Below the pieces are notes generated by a model that saw nothing but the letters and a program-made list of their open reading frames with translations, did no database searches and had not been told where the DNA came from. A stretch of DNA of 64,000 nucleotides from Aphelenchoides besseyi (lineage: Eukaryota; Nematoda; Chromadorea; Rhabditida; Aphelenchoididae). A program made the position numbers and the translations under genes. Where the stretch lies: positions 9,486,001 to 9,550,000 of the forward strand of contig JAMPIQ010000002.1 of NCBI GenBank assembly GCA_024699855.1. Reading direction: 5' to 3'. Below, in pieces: positions 1-11,884 of the stretch. The first letter of the stretch is position 1. Each line of letters begins with the position of its first letter.

Positions 1-2447
1 CGGCGGACAGTTGTGCCGTGGGTTTTGATGGTTCGAGGTGAGGTTTTGGGTTTTCATCGCCGCTCGACTTGGACTTATTACTCGTATCGTCGTCCGAAAC
101 CTTTCCATGAGTATGAGCCCGAGTAATTGATGCACCCAATTTGCCGCGAAGTGCAGTCACGGATTCTTGAGGACCCAGATCAATTGAACCGTTTGTGTCA
201 CTAGATGAAGAAGAAGCAGCTGGAAGGCTTTTTGTCGATGATTCTGCTTTGGCTGTGTAATTCTGAAATTTTGGATAGGCATCTACGGCCATTCAACTGC
301 TTACCGGTTGTTGTGGGCGTCTTAGTAATGCGGCGTTAAGACGATTCGAGAAATCGCCGCCAACCGAATTCAAAACCGTTTTCGGCATCTCTTCTTCGGA
401 CTCAACGCTCTGAACAACCACAGATGTTCGCGGATTTGCCTTAGGAGTTGGCCTGGTCCTTTGTTTTGGTTGTTGAATAGTCGCGTGTTCTTCTTCAGAA
501 GACGATGAAGTGTCGAAAATCGAACGTTTGACGATCTAAATTCAATTTAATGTAAGTAATGGTCAAGACAAAAGTAGTTTTGTCCGCGTTCCGAAGTAAG
601 AATGAAGAGAAAGTCTGTAAATTGACACTTGGAAACATATGACGTAAACAACAAAAGACTTTGCAGCGCTTAAACTACAATGCGTTTGTTTACAAGACCC
701 CTTTTTAGAATTGAGGATCATGAAAGTGAAACTTCGAATACTCGAAAATCAGTTGCAATCCGAGAAGTTACGGCACACAGAACGGCTGAGCGCTGGTGTT
801 CGAGTTGAGTTCATGGCCAAGCGAAAAGGTCACGGAAAAAGAATGGAGAATCCAAATCGCTATCGCCGCGAGCATGTGGGGGATAAACAGGCTGCAGACG
901 AGAACTCGTCTCGGTCGACTTCGGAAGCCTCGTCCGCTTTATTGACCCGCTCACCTTAATCTTAACACTAAACCTGCTGTCACTTTTTCGAGAGATGATT
1001 CGAAAAGAAAAACGGTCAATAGAATTTGAAACCAACTGAAGAAACAAATTCGCATAATCATAAGATTTGTTCCCGATCATCATTTGAAATTAAATTTACC
1101 GTTTTTGTTGGCTTTCGACGTTCCGTTTTATTTTCCATCGGCAATTCGATTTTCTTTGTTGAAGTGGCAGACGTTTTATGCGACATTGATTTTGGCGAAA
1201 TCTCAAGATTTGAAGCAGTTTCAATAGTTACAGTTGACGGTGGAATAGTGTTCGTTTGTTTGAAAAGACCATCAAACGAATCATCAGAATCTTCAGATTT
1301 CTGGAACCGAATGTTTGAAATCAATTGTAATGAAAGAAAAACTTACATTTGTGATTGACGGCTTAGCTTGAACGGCTTGAATCTTCTCAACAACACTCGT
1401 ATTTGTGGTCGCAGCTGTTTCCATTTTAGTTTGAGTTGGTAGCTCCGGAGGCGATTGAATTGATTCACTTGCTTGCGGAATTTCATCGACTTTCGGGGTC
1501 TTAGGTTCAGTCTTTTGACTTCTAAGGAAAAGCATTCGGTTCAAGAACAACGACTTACGGTGGTTTTTCAATTGTTTTAATTAAACTGGTGTCAATGTTG
1601 CTTGGAACGGGAATTTGTTTGTTAAGTGCAGAAGTCATGCGAGGAGTAGCGGCAGGAGACGGTGTTTCTGACAACTCATTGGTATAATTCGATGGAATTT
1701 GTAGAATCGGCGGTGTTTCCACTTCAATCTTAATCGGTCTGAAACAACAACTAAAATTCTAGCAACAAAGCTATTACTTACGTGTTGATCGACACATTTA
1801 ACATTTCCTTTGATTCACTATGTCCACCCACTTCTATTTCACTCAATTCGGCCGCCGGTTCAATGAGTTCGTGCATATTCCATGCGGCAAATCCTTCCGT
1901 TCCCACAATCGGTGGTAAATCTCGGATCAAATGAACGTCAATAGGTTCGTACACGTCGTTTGGCACAAGCCTTGTGTTTCCAATCATTTCACGTGGCAAC
2001 TCAACGGACAATGGCTTGAACATTGCCGATATCATCTCCAATCCTTTGACTGCACAGTTCGCGACTTTACCTTGCAATCCCTGTGATTCCAGCGTTGTGG
2101 ACGGTAGTTTAACTCCAACACTTCGACGTGAACACAGATCCGAACCGTCGTCGATTATAATCTTAACAATCGTATTGTGAATATGGAAACAAATCAAATC
2201 CCAACCTCCTGAACATATTTCTGCTGTTTTAAGGCGTTTATCTTGCACTGAAAGTTTTGCAGTCCCGAGTTGAGTGCGTCAGTGCCTCGATATAAAGACC
2301 GCAAACGATCGTCGATTTTGCCGACTTGATCTCGCAGATATGCATTGTGTTCGGTAAGCATATCGGCAATCTAAACATAAAGATCAATGTGTTCAGGAAC
2401 AATTCCAATACCTCGCTGTCATTTTTCAGGGTTCGTTCGGACATCAT
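1..2447 (-). CDS. FAM21/WASHC2-like WASH complex subunit (3' end off-window)
   Basis: Spliced gene whose C-terminal part runs off the left edge. Phase-consistent exons are 2447-2412, 2370-2206, 2161-1782, 1738-1559, about 1527-1345, about 1276-1110, 535-305 and 262-<1; the 305-nt exon opens at an acceptor after a roughly 570-nt stretch I could not resolve, where short extra exons may hide. The N-terminal ~180 residues match the FAM21 head: a helical segment (IADMLTEHNAYLRDQ), then a region ending in VYEPIDVHLIRDLPPIVG, which parallels the DLYIDRPLPYLIG-type segment of human WASHC2. The rest is an acidic, Ser/Pro-rich tail with a DDSFDGLF element like the LFD motifs that bind retromer VPS35. 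FAM21 tethers the WASH complex to endosomes for actin-driven sorting; that role is inferred from the family. The chosen start gives a shorter N-terminus than human FAM21, lacking the leading W...PWS segment. Confidence 0.68.
720..959 (+). CDS. possible small basic protein, antisense in a FAM21 intron
   Basis: An 80-codon open frame (ATG at 720, TAA ending at 959) on the strand opposite the FAM21-like gene, in the 570-nt stretch where no convincing host exon was found. A good acceptor (ctttttag, ending at 708) lies 11 nt before the ATG, which would suit trans-splicing. The product is very basic and starts helical (LRILENQLQSEKL), then becomes Lys/Arg-rich and finally Ser-rich. I do not recognise it. 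It could equally be the chance complement of an unresolved host exon. Confidence 0.25.
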   Translation: MKVKLRILENQLQSEKLRHTERLSAGVRVEFMAKRKGHGKRMENPNRYRREHVGDKQAADENSSRSTSEASSALLTRSP

Positions 2448-3893
2448 CAGTTAATGTGAGTAGTTAGGGATTGTAATAGCAATCTATTCAGATCATCAAA
2501 CAACTTGCCCACTCCAAAAGTACAAAACGATGAACAGACGATTCAACGAGCAATTCATCGAACAAAACGCCAACTCCACCAATTTCGACATAAGACTGAG
2601 TGCTTCGTAGACTCCAGATTTTACTGTATTTTTATTCTCACAAATCCAGCAATTAAAATCGAATTTACATGAACAGAATTGAAATGCAATTGAAACTGAT
2701 TCGTAACATGTGACTGGCCACATGTCGTCCACTTGTGCTTTATGCTCAATAGATGGCCACTGAACAGTTTCTCTGTGCACTGCACTTTTGGACTCTTGTA
2801 GTTGTTGATATCATAACCACGCATCACACTGTCCGTCGACAGAAAGTGTTCGAAGAAAAGGCTTCAATCGTTCAGTACAATTACCTAGTTTTGTAGTCCC
2901 AATTTGTTCCTTGAGCCTAAGAAGTCTGCTTACTAAGTGAATTAACAAAACTACGATGTTTGATGCTTTTTCATACTGAAAAGAATCAAGAACACGAAAA
3001 CTTAATACAAAGAAACATGACAGTCGTTCGCAAAAGATACCATTCTTTATGTGACAATCGAGTTCTCGTGAACACGAGTCGACGTGCATAAACCCACAAA
3101 TTTCTTTTATGTGTGACATTGATACCGTCAATTTAATCAGCCCCTTTTTTGCATATCAGCCAAAGCCTTTTGTTGCCTTTTTGCTTCATGACATCACTTG
3201 TTGTACAAAGAGTTGGGTATGAAGTTGTCAACATTGTTGCAGTTCAGTCCTTTGACAGATTTCCAAGCTTCATGTCATTGAACAACCACTTAAAATTCAT
3301 TTTAAATTTCACGCTCATTTGTCTCAGACGTTATTTCCTCTTTCCGTTTGCTTATCGGACGTCAAACAACGTGAGAACCGTTTGCTACCATGCATAATTT
3401 ACTGCGCAGCTTCTACTACGGCAAATCCAAGGACGTTAATCTCCGAGGAATAACCGCGAGAATTCGTGAACCTTCGGATTTCGGGCAAATTGCCAGAGGG
3501 CGTTTTAGATTGACCATAAAATGGAAAATCACGTAAAAAGCACGTAAGAGCAACGAATTTAAATCTCAAACCTACATTGACGTAATATTCTGTTTGTGAC
3601 TCAATCTTTTTATATCGTAGCACATGCCCGCGTATCCCGTGGATGCAAATTGAATCACGAGTCTGAGTGTGTAATCCGATTGTTCTTCTGTTAATCAACA
3701 AACCGAATCGAATTTCGTTTTTGCGTGTTTAATTTCTTCAGTTGGTTTAGAACAAACGTTTTCATTCGGAGAACAAATAATCGAAGCATATTCAATCATT
3801 ACCGTAGTCAGAAGAAGTTCGCTTACTTCTGATCGTGTTTCGTTGTTTCCGAAGTTACGTTCTAAATTTCAGTCTTCTTCTCATAATCGACTA
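2448..3893. other. 1.4 kb region with only weak coding signal
   Basis: Between the FAM21-like start and the pdf-1 start. On the minus strand, open segments at about 3131-2811, 2827-2621 and 2780-2496 could be joined using gt/ag sites, and one at 3701-3399 looks faintly coding. I could not build a chain with consistent phase and intron size, and the conceptual products resemble no family I know. No tRNA or repeat was seen. Confidence 0.3.
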
Positions 3894-6800
3894 ATGCAAC
3901 GGATTTTCTTCCTCTTCTGTGCTCTTATTCTGTCATCGCTGGCGACAACCCACGCAACGCCGCTCGTCTATCGACCGTACAAGTTGCCGAAGGTAGGTCC
4001 CCAAAAAATGTTGTCGACTTGAATCAAAGTTTATGAGATTTCGATTTTCATTAGATTCATAAGGAAAATGCGACAGTTTTAAAAGTAACAGCAAACATAA
4101 AACAACAATGAACACCATAAATTTGTGCAAAAAATTAGCGTTAGATATAACCCGCAATTAGTAGGATGATTAAAAATGCGTTACCGCACGACAAATCTCG
4201 AGTATATCGTCCATTATTTGATAGCGATTAGATCCTGAAGCGCGAGCGAGATCGGACTTTTCGATTACACTTAGATTCATGTATTGGAATACGAAGTTTC
4301 CGTCAATCATTTGTCGATTCGTTCCGCCGCCTTGTTGTTGAAGTCTACGTGGTCGTATTCCGCGAGCACCACGCTGATTGAGTCCGGCTACTTGCGATAC
4401 TTGAGCGAGCATCACACTTTGTAGACTCTGAAGTCGCTTGAAAGCACGCTCGTTAACCGGTCGTACAGCAGCCCAAGAACCATCCAAGGTTGCCATAATG
4501 ATCGTTTGGATTTCTTTTGCTGTATCTTCGTTGTCCGTAAAAGCCTCTCCGACATGACCTAGAGTTCGATTGAATTAAGCGATTGGTTTTGTGGGCATAC
4601 CATTGACACGAACCAAACCATTTGCCGGAGATCCAATGTTTAATGAAGCTCGAAGAACCAAACGTTCGCCGCCAAACGATTCACTAGTTTCGGGCATGTA
4701 ATTGAAAACTGAAACATTTCCATTCTCGTCGCTCAGCACGAAACCCAATTGATTTCTGTCAAGTAGAAATTGAGCGGCCATTGGAGGTGGAACAAATGAA
4801 CGTAGATCGCGAGAGACCAACGATAGTACTTTGTATTCCTCTTGATATCGAACCAAAGAAATCGAATGGAACATATCGCAGGCCAATGCCAAACTGCGAA
4901 AACCAACAAGATTGTGAACGTAGAAGTGCATATCCAAAAAAGAAACACCATTCAACATTCCATCTTTGAATTGCCAAATGAAGATCTGAAAGGAGTTAAA
5001 TAACGAAGGTTTGCAACAGATAAAACGACTTACTTTTTGACCCATTCCTGTCAGAAAGTATCCGTTACAATGACAAATGCTCGTCACTGGTCCTTTTTGT
5101 TCTTTGTCGTAAACACACTTAAGACGATGACGAGTTGTTGGCAGTCCTTCTTCTGGTACAACTTCGATTATCTCGTAGATGAGTACACGCCCACGTACGA
5201 ACACCTCTTCGCTGTAGTTGATTGCTGTTCCAACGGCCAAATAACTTTGTAGACCCCAAACAGTCGATTCGGAATTCAAAAGAACTTCTTCACAGCATGT
5301 TACAGATTCAAATTCATCAAATTCGACAACGTTGTTTGGAATGAATTTCCAGTCTTCTGTCGAAAATAACTGCAAATTGATATTCCAATAATGACGTTCT
5401 TTTCAATCACCTGTAACTTGTATTTGTCCATTTCGGGCCAAACATAACTTTCGGGTCTTTCATGCGTTTCGAAATGTTTGTCTTCGTTTAACACGCTACA
5501 AACTTTGTTGTTCCTGACGGGCGTATTGCTAATCAAAGCGTAGATATTCCAATGCAATAAATAGACAACAAATCGTACGGTTTCGTCAAATGGAACTATA
5601 CGTACGGGATGCGAAGTATTGTGGTGAACGTTCGGCTAAATCGATTTTTCAATCTCAATTCGATCGTACAGAACTCACATCAAGACGTGCGGTTCGTAGG
5701 ACGCAGTTGTGAAGTCCTAGTGTTGCGAATCCATCGGGACAATGATCGTTGTTCAATGGGCACATAGACGCAAGTGGTCCATCACAGATGATCGGATGTA
5801 CGAGAAACTCGCCGTGAGACAGAAAAAGCACCGTCGGATAGTTTCCGCCAATGAATAAACCGTTGAACTAAACATATTTTTAACATGAATTTGCGTACAA
5901 GCATACCAAATCTCCAATATGATCATAGAACGTAATTAGTGAACGTCGTCGTGCCAAATCTCGAGTTGACTCAACCGGATTGCGACCACTCGACGCTAAG
6001 AACCGAGCTGAGCGTGTGACTACTGAGTGTGTTAATTTCCGAAAGCGAATTGACAGTGTTTCTAAATCGATATAACTATTGAAATGTTGTTGGTCATTAG
6101 ATTACTAGAAAAGCCTTCATCGAATGAAAACAATTCATAAAATACTACGGTGTCGTCGATAAGTGCCGAAAGTACGGGTCGTCCTTGATTCAATCCCAAG
6201 CCCGTCAAACGTAGTTCAGTGACGATTTCCTCGTCTTTCACCGTAACAGTCTCCGGTTTACTGCTGTTTTCTAATTGGTCGATTGTTTGCTCGACGAAGG
6301 TATCATCGGCGTTCAACGTTTCGACTGGATTGTGTTTTAGAACTTCGGGTAAATTGTTGAATTTTTTAACACAATAGACCATTTCCAATATCTCATTGTA
6401 GATGTACAAATGACCACTTTCACGTGCCACCAAAATCCAATTAGTTGGCAAAATAACATCGGGATCCGAAACTCTAAGCTCAGAATCTTTCGGGTTTTCT
6501 ATTTCTTGCATTGGCGAGACATCTTCCACGATCGTTGGTTCTAAGTAACGAACTTCGATAGCTGCTATTATGAACACTCACGTTTTTCTTTCTCGACATC
6601 ACCATAAAGCATCATGTCTACTTCGTCCATTTCGACTTCTTCCGGCTGCGGTTCCGGAAACTCCTGTTTAATTTGTGGTTCTTGTGGGTGCAATTCATTG
6701 GAATGGTCTTTGAACGATGATAATTTAATCAATCCACTGACATCCTTGTAAACACAAACTGCCGTAATGGACGATCTGTCTTCCGGATTCAGCACAATAT

Positions 6801-9336
6801 TCGAAACATCCACCTAAAATCAACATTGGGTGTGTTAGCAGTCTGTTGCCTACTTGTTTCAACGAGATGTTTGGTTCCGTTTCGAGTTTGTACAACAAAA
6901 GCTGACCACTTTGTGTTGTAAGTGAAATAAACGGATCGACAATTGAGACAGAAACAACAGGGAAATTGGAATTGATACTTTCCATGGTAAGTTGTTCGTC
7001 GCCATATTCGTCCGAAATAGTTCCAACCAAAACGATGTTCAATGCTGTGACCTATCGACAATAAGTTAACTCACTGTAAAGAGATCTACCCACCTGTACG
7101 GAGATACTTGAATTTGCAAGTTCTCCTGCAGCGATGGTCGTTTCGTCCGTAATAAAAAGTGGTCGATCTAATCGTCGCATGTCTTCTTGCATCAGTTCAT
7201 AGATAAAACTGGAGTTTTCACGTGCAACCACCAAATACTTTTGCGAATCATCTTCTCGCCGTCCAACAGTGAACAATTCGAGAGCATCCTCAATACTAAA
7301 ATGTTTTTTAATCGTAGGCATTGATCACCCAAAACATACACACAAGTTGATTGAATTGATGGTCGTATTGTACGTTGGAAAAAACACAATCTTGATTGTT
7401 TTTCATGACCAGTAGCAGAGACCTAAAACTCGAATCACTTCTTTACGATTAACATTAATCTTACATACCAAATCAAAGTATACGGATTTCTTTTGGTTTT
7501 TAAGCTCCTCGCTTAGCGATGATGCATCAGCAGCTCGAAGTACTTTGCATGGTGCAGCGTTCAAAAGACGATCCACAATCTTGATGTTTCGAACAGTCTT
7601 TGACTCAACATGTGTGACCTTCATTCTTGAAGAGTTAATTGTAATAGATTCTTTTCACTCACTTTTTCCTTTTCTGCATTACCATACAAAAATATGTCCT
7701 CTTCGTCATCCATTTGCTCATCATTTGCTTGTGATTCTGACTGTTCAGTAACTCCATTTGCTTCTATTTTCTCTGTAAAACACTCAAGAAGAACAGAATC
7801 GCCTAATCGAGATCCGCAAAAAATGTAATCCGAGCAAACGGTGAGCGTGTAAGGAACAGGAACTTCTGAAGAGAAAGGAAGACTTTAGTGTTAAAACGCT
7901 CAATTACCAAAAACTTTGCTTAGTTGCATTCTCTTTACTGCATTCGAGATATCCAAATCCAAAGTGAGAACGTACAAATCGCCGCGTCGCGTACCGATTA
8001 TGATCTCATTCGTATCCAAAATATCGAAAGAACAACCGTCTAATGTAATGGCTGTGGATTTTGCATCGGTGAGTGGAAAACGAGTGTATTCATCAGCATC
8101 GGAATTCAAAGAGAGTCCACATGGTGGAACTGATTGGTTGAGATAGATGATTTCATTCGAGCCAAATAGACAAACACCACCGAGTGGTAGCGGAAGACTT
8201 AAACATTGGCTGATTGTCGATGGCAGTCCGCTCAAGTTCCACACTACCGCATGAACTCGATCTTTGACGTTCAACGAAACTCCCAAAATACTAACCGTGT
8301 CATATCGAATTGCCGCGCTAAAATCAGTGCATTAGAAACAAAAACTAAAAATCAACTTGCCGTCCTGGTGTGGTTTGAATTGGCTCGTAAACGAAGAACA
8401 ACGTCGGTTCGTAATAACCGTGTAGAAATATCATATCGATCACATTGTCCAAACGAGCTTCGACGTTTCGTAATGAAAGCGTATAACTTTTGATGTCTTG
8501 CACGGTATCGCCCAGAGGTAAAATCGCAAGATATCGACTATGAATCAGAACAGCAGCACATCGCTGAGCGGGATCTGTGCGAATCAACGGGTAGCCGGTC
8601 TCTTTGGAGTATCCGTCTCGCAAATCGTCGTCGTCGAAATCGTGCAACGAAGTGGTTTGTAACGAGTGAGTCGAGTTGTCATAATTAACAATCGAAATTT
8701 TACCGTCATCGAATGCGAGAAGTAGAGAATCAACGGACGGACAAAGCGGAACACGAGCGGTGGCAAGCGAGCGAACGGGAGCCAACAAGTCGACTTTGTA
8801 AACGCACTCCAACTGAACTCCTTGTTTCCACTTGTGATCGTCGGGGTCGATATAACGTGCACATTGATTGATGCGATAGATACGCAACGTCTTCAAGCTA
8901 ACACTCAGCAATTGGCGTCCATTGCCCGGCAAAAATCGACCATAAATTGAATGACTAACGGCGGTGGGAGAATCGGTCTCGTGTATCACGCTGTACATCC
9001 TGCTTATTCCATAGAGACTTGCTGTTCGAGTGACTAGAAATACCGAACAATGGCGCCAATTTTTTCGCTAAAACTAAACGTAAAACTAGATACGAGGACG
9101 AAAAAAGAAACCATTGATTTCTGTTGGACTGACAGTTCTCTTCACTAGTTGACCTTATCTTTCAGATCGACTATCCAACGATTCCACACAAACGTGCAAA
9201 CGCCGAGCTGATCAATGGATTAATCGGCATGGATTTGAACACTTTGAATGCAATTGGAAAACGATCCAACGCCGAACTTATTAACGGACTCAACAGCTGG
9301 GATTTCAACCGTCTTTCTCACTACGGTCGTCGTTGA
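3894..9336 (+). CDS. pdf-1: PDF-1 neuropeptide precursor (two exons, 5.2 kb intron)
   Basis: Exon 1 (3894-3992) encodes a signal peptide ([20 protein letters not shown]) and a short spacer. Exon 2 (9166-9336) joins in phase 0 and encodes two tandem peptides. The first follows HKR, begins [14 protein letters not shown] and ends at ...NAIG-KR. The second begins [14 protein letters not shown] and ends at ...SHYG-RR, immediately before the stop. Both carry the NAELINGL core of C. elegans PDF-1a/1b, and each has a glycine before a dibasic site, predicting C-terminal amidation. The precursor is 89 residues. In C. elegans PDF-1 acts through the secretin-family receptor PDFR-1 in locomotion, arousal and mate searching (known for the family). 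The second peptide diverges after its core. The region just upstream of exon 2 has an in-frame stop and no start codon, so a distant signal exon is required; exon 1 supplies it with matching phase. The gene symbol is by homology. Confidence 0.9.
4170..8998 (-). CDS. cpsf-1: CPSF1 (CPSF160), nested in the pdf-1 intron
   Basis: Large multi-exon gene for the 160-kDa subunit of the cleavage and polyadenylation specificity factor, which with WDR33 and CPSF30 forms the module recognising AAUAAA on nuclear pre-mRNA. Exon 1 is 8998-8361 ([17 protein letters not shown] start), exon 2 begins at 8317, and the last exon ends at 4170. Recognisable blocks in order: [14 protein letters not shown] (exon 2), [32 protein letters not shown] with [37 protein letters not shown], and a C-terminus ending RAVTHF. 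All follow the order of metazoan CPSF1, a three-beta-propeller protein. The gene occupies about 93 percent of the pdf-1 intron. Intron 1 (8360-8318) appears to have a GC donor. The start codon is 168 nt from pdf-1 exon 2, so its promoter must lie there or inside pdf-1 exon 2. Confidence 0.95.
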
Positions 9337-10059
9337 TAAGCTGAAAAATGCAATCAACGTGGATCTTATGTTTGGACCGAAATTTGTGTTTGTGAGGAAA
9401 GTGATGGTTTTCAAATCGATTGTTAAATAAACAGTAATTTTTGTACGAAGTCTATGCACATCTCAGTAGATAGATTAGAGAAACTTCAGAGATTTTCATA
9501 GCAATTTAAGTTGTCATTTACATTTTCGTTAACAGAAAATGCGTTGAAGTTGAAAGAACAATTTTTGTAGTTACATCAAACTTTTTCTTCAGTTCATTAC
9601 TAGCGAACACCGTACGTTGGTTGAAGCAGGTGTTTTGGTGTGATAGTGTGGATAATTGTCGTCTAGGCAACGTACAATCTCTTTGCGTGGAATCACCTAA
9701 GCCCCCAAATGATTATTGTGAAATGTATATTGGCTTCTTTCGTTTAGGTTTGTGATACTTTTCTCTCAGTTCTCACGGACACCATTCCGTTACGATAATC
9801 ATTGTACGGTAGTTATCGATTCGTAAAGTTTTAAGAACAGCAAACAATTTTAATTGCGTTCAAACGTTACGATTGGAAGGTTATTTTCGGACGGTCATTT
9901 TCGTTGGTCTTTTCGTTCACTGACCGCAAGTTTGTTGCCCTTGGCAATGACCGTTTGAGAGCTGAAGCTTTGGAAGTGCGAGCTCGCAGTTTTCGTCTGT
10001 TCAGTGGTCACTTATTTCATTACGAGTTTGGTCGTTTAGATTGAATAGCTTTATTTGAA
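9337..10059. other. intergenic, 723 bp
   Basis: Region between pdf-1 and the GPCR gene. Apart from the pdf-1 poly(A) signal I see no supported gene, RNA or repeat; it presumably carries the GPCR promoter. Confidence 0.5.
9426..9431 (+). terminator. poly(A) signal AATAAA of pdf-1
   Basis: Canonical AATAAA 90 nt after the pdf-1 stop codon, on the same strand. Confidence 0.6.
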
Positions 10060-11778
10060 ATGCCAACCATTGAGTATGTTGACGTAGGCGAAACGATTGC
10101 GGACATCGCGATTACCGAAAAAACATCCACGAGTTTAACGGCGACAACCTCAATTTTGCTATCTATTCTTTTGGTTGTTTCGTTTCTGTCCAATTTACTG
10201 CTCGTGGCTACGATTCTGGCTAGGTAAGAGTGTCCATGTTATCATCAAATGTCGGTTTAACTGTTTAGTTGTAAACTACGCAAATATCTCCTCTACTTGA
10301 TGTTCTGTCAGTTGGGTGTAATCAACATTCTGGACACCGTAATGATCATGTTGGTCGCGTTGCTGTACGTCGCAAATGGCAATTGGACATTTGGTGATGC
10401 ATTTTGTCGAGCAAATGCATGGACACAACAAGTAGACTACTCGGGACTTTTAACTTTCAATTCGTCGAGTTTCAGTTTGTGTTTTTGTACGCTCTTTTCA
10501 CCATAATGTTGATGTCAATGGAACGGGCTCTTGGATTGACAGCTAACGGTCGTCATTTTGTAACTCCGCGATATGCACTGGCATTCAGCATATTGTTCAC
10601 TGTGATTGCATTTTGTTTTGCCGCCCCAACTTTCTTTTCTGCTTTTCCGGTGCATCCGTATCCTTGGCGCTATTTGTGTGCTATTGGCGGGTAGGTTATT
10701 TGAAGAGATCTGCGCATTATCATCGTTAAGACAATCTCCCGTTGCCTATTCAATAGTTCAAATGGTCGCTTACGGTGGTTGTATTTTCGTTATGACGATT
10801 TGTTTTGGCGCTTTGATTCGCTACAACAACATCGATCGATCGTTGCCCGCTCGACCTCAGGATTACGGGGCTTTTATTATGGAGTCACGAGCTTTGCAAG
10901 ATTACATGATACACGGCCGATTAGTGATGTTTATTTGCATTGCATTCGTCATCGTCCAAGGACCGTACATTATCCTCAGTTTATTCGTTCAAGTAACAGA
11001 TTGTTGGAAAGCCATTGAAATCATCAACGACTTTTAGATTCGCAATAGTAACGAAATTTTGCATGGTGATCCAGAAATGGAGATGTCTCAAGATGTCGAT
11101 ACGCTGATAACTTGGCTCAAACTCTTTTTTCCGCTAATTGTCACAATACTTGTAAGAAGGGGCTATAAGGGCATACGATGGAGTTTGTTTACAGATCTAT
11201 TCTATTTGTCACGATATTTGGATTAAGCTCATGAACTTGATTTGGTGTCGTCGATCAAATGGCATTCATCTCGGCTCCTATTCTGCGAACAATCGTGGAC
11301 GCCAAAAAGGTACAAGGCTTTTTGACGATGAAAATTGAATTGTATTCTGTTTTAGATGAATGCGGTAATTATCCACCAACCGAAAACGTTTTGACTCTCG
11401 TTGCTACCACCGATGGTCTTCAAATTCGAGTACCAGATGGTCACTATCTTCCGCCCGTACAACAAACTTCCGATGATCAAAGCAGTCACGTAGCTTTCCA
11501 GCTTCCCAATCAATGTACGTATATAAATCGTCGAATTTGAATTAAACATTTGCCTTATAGGCTCCGATGAAATTCCACCAGAGATGAAAACACAGAAAAT
11601 CATAAACCCCAGAGTTTTGCGGTCTCAACAAAAATCTGTAGGATTTACGCCCAGAGTTACAGTCACCAAAAACAGTAAGATTCCGCGTTCAAAACAAAGT
11701 CCAAGTAAACGGAAGACAGTGAACGCCGCAGGAAGACTGAAATTCGTTGTCTCTCGACGACTTCAACGGCCGAAATAG
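10060..11778 (+). CDS. orphan rhodopsin-like (class A) GPCR
   Basis: Eight exons join in frame: 10060-10223, 10269-10431, 10476-10690, 10731-10992, 11038-11151, 11195-11309, 11356-11514, 11561-11778; product 469 residues. Seven hydrophobic segments are visible. TM1 contains SNLLLVATILA with the class A Asn, and TM2 contains NILDTVMIMLVALLYV with its Asp. The extracellular W-x-FG...C before TM3 is present. TM3 ends in MER in place of DRY. TM5 is IVQMVAYGGCIFVMTICFGALI. TM6 carries VQGPYIILSLF. TM7 runs into LFFPLIVTILIY where NPxxY is expected. A long Ser/Lys/Arg-rich tail of about 150 residues follows. The exon at 10476 reaches TM3 only after removal of a 44-nt intron that is also open, so an unspliced reading would mislead. 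The ligand is unknown; adjacency to pdf-1 is not evidence of pairing, because PDF receptors are class B. Confidence 0.8.
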
Positions 11779-11884
11779 CATCCGTGAACTGTAGTCTCGT
11801 ATTGTTTATTCTGATACAATTAATTTACGATAAAATTTTATTCACAACAAGAGGTACATTTTATACAAACAAAGTACCCGAGAC
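11779..11884. other. short convergent intergenic gap
   Basis: 106 bp between the 3' ends of the GPCR gene and the minus-strand coiled-coil gene. It holds AT-rich sequence suited to 3' ends on both strands and nothing else. Confidence 0.4.

Noticed and set aside
10432..10475. In-frame reading of a 44-nt intron in the GPCR gene
   Set aside because: Reading through disrupts TM3; splicing restores the helix and the MER motif.
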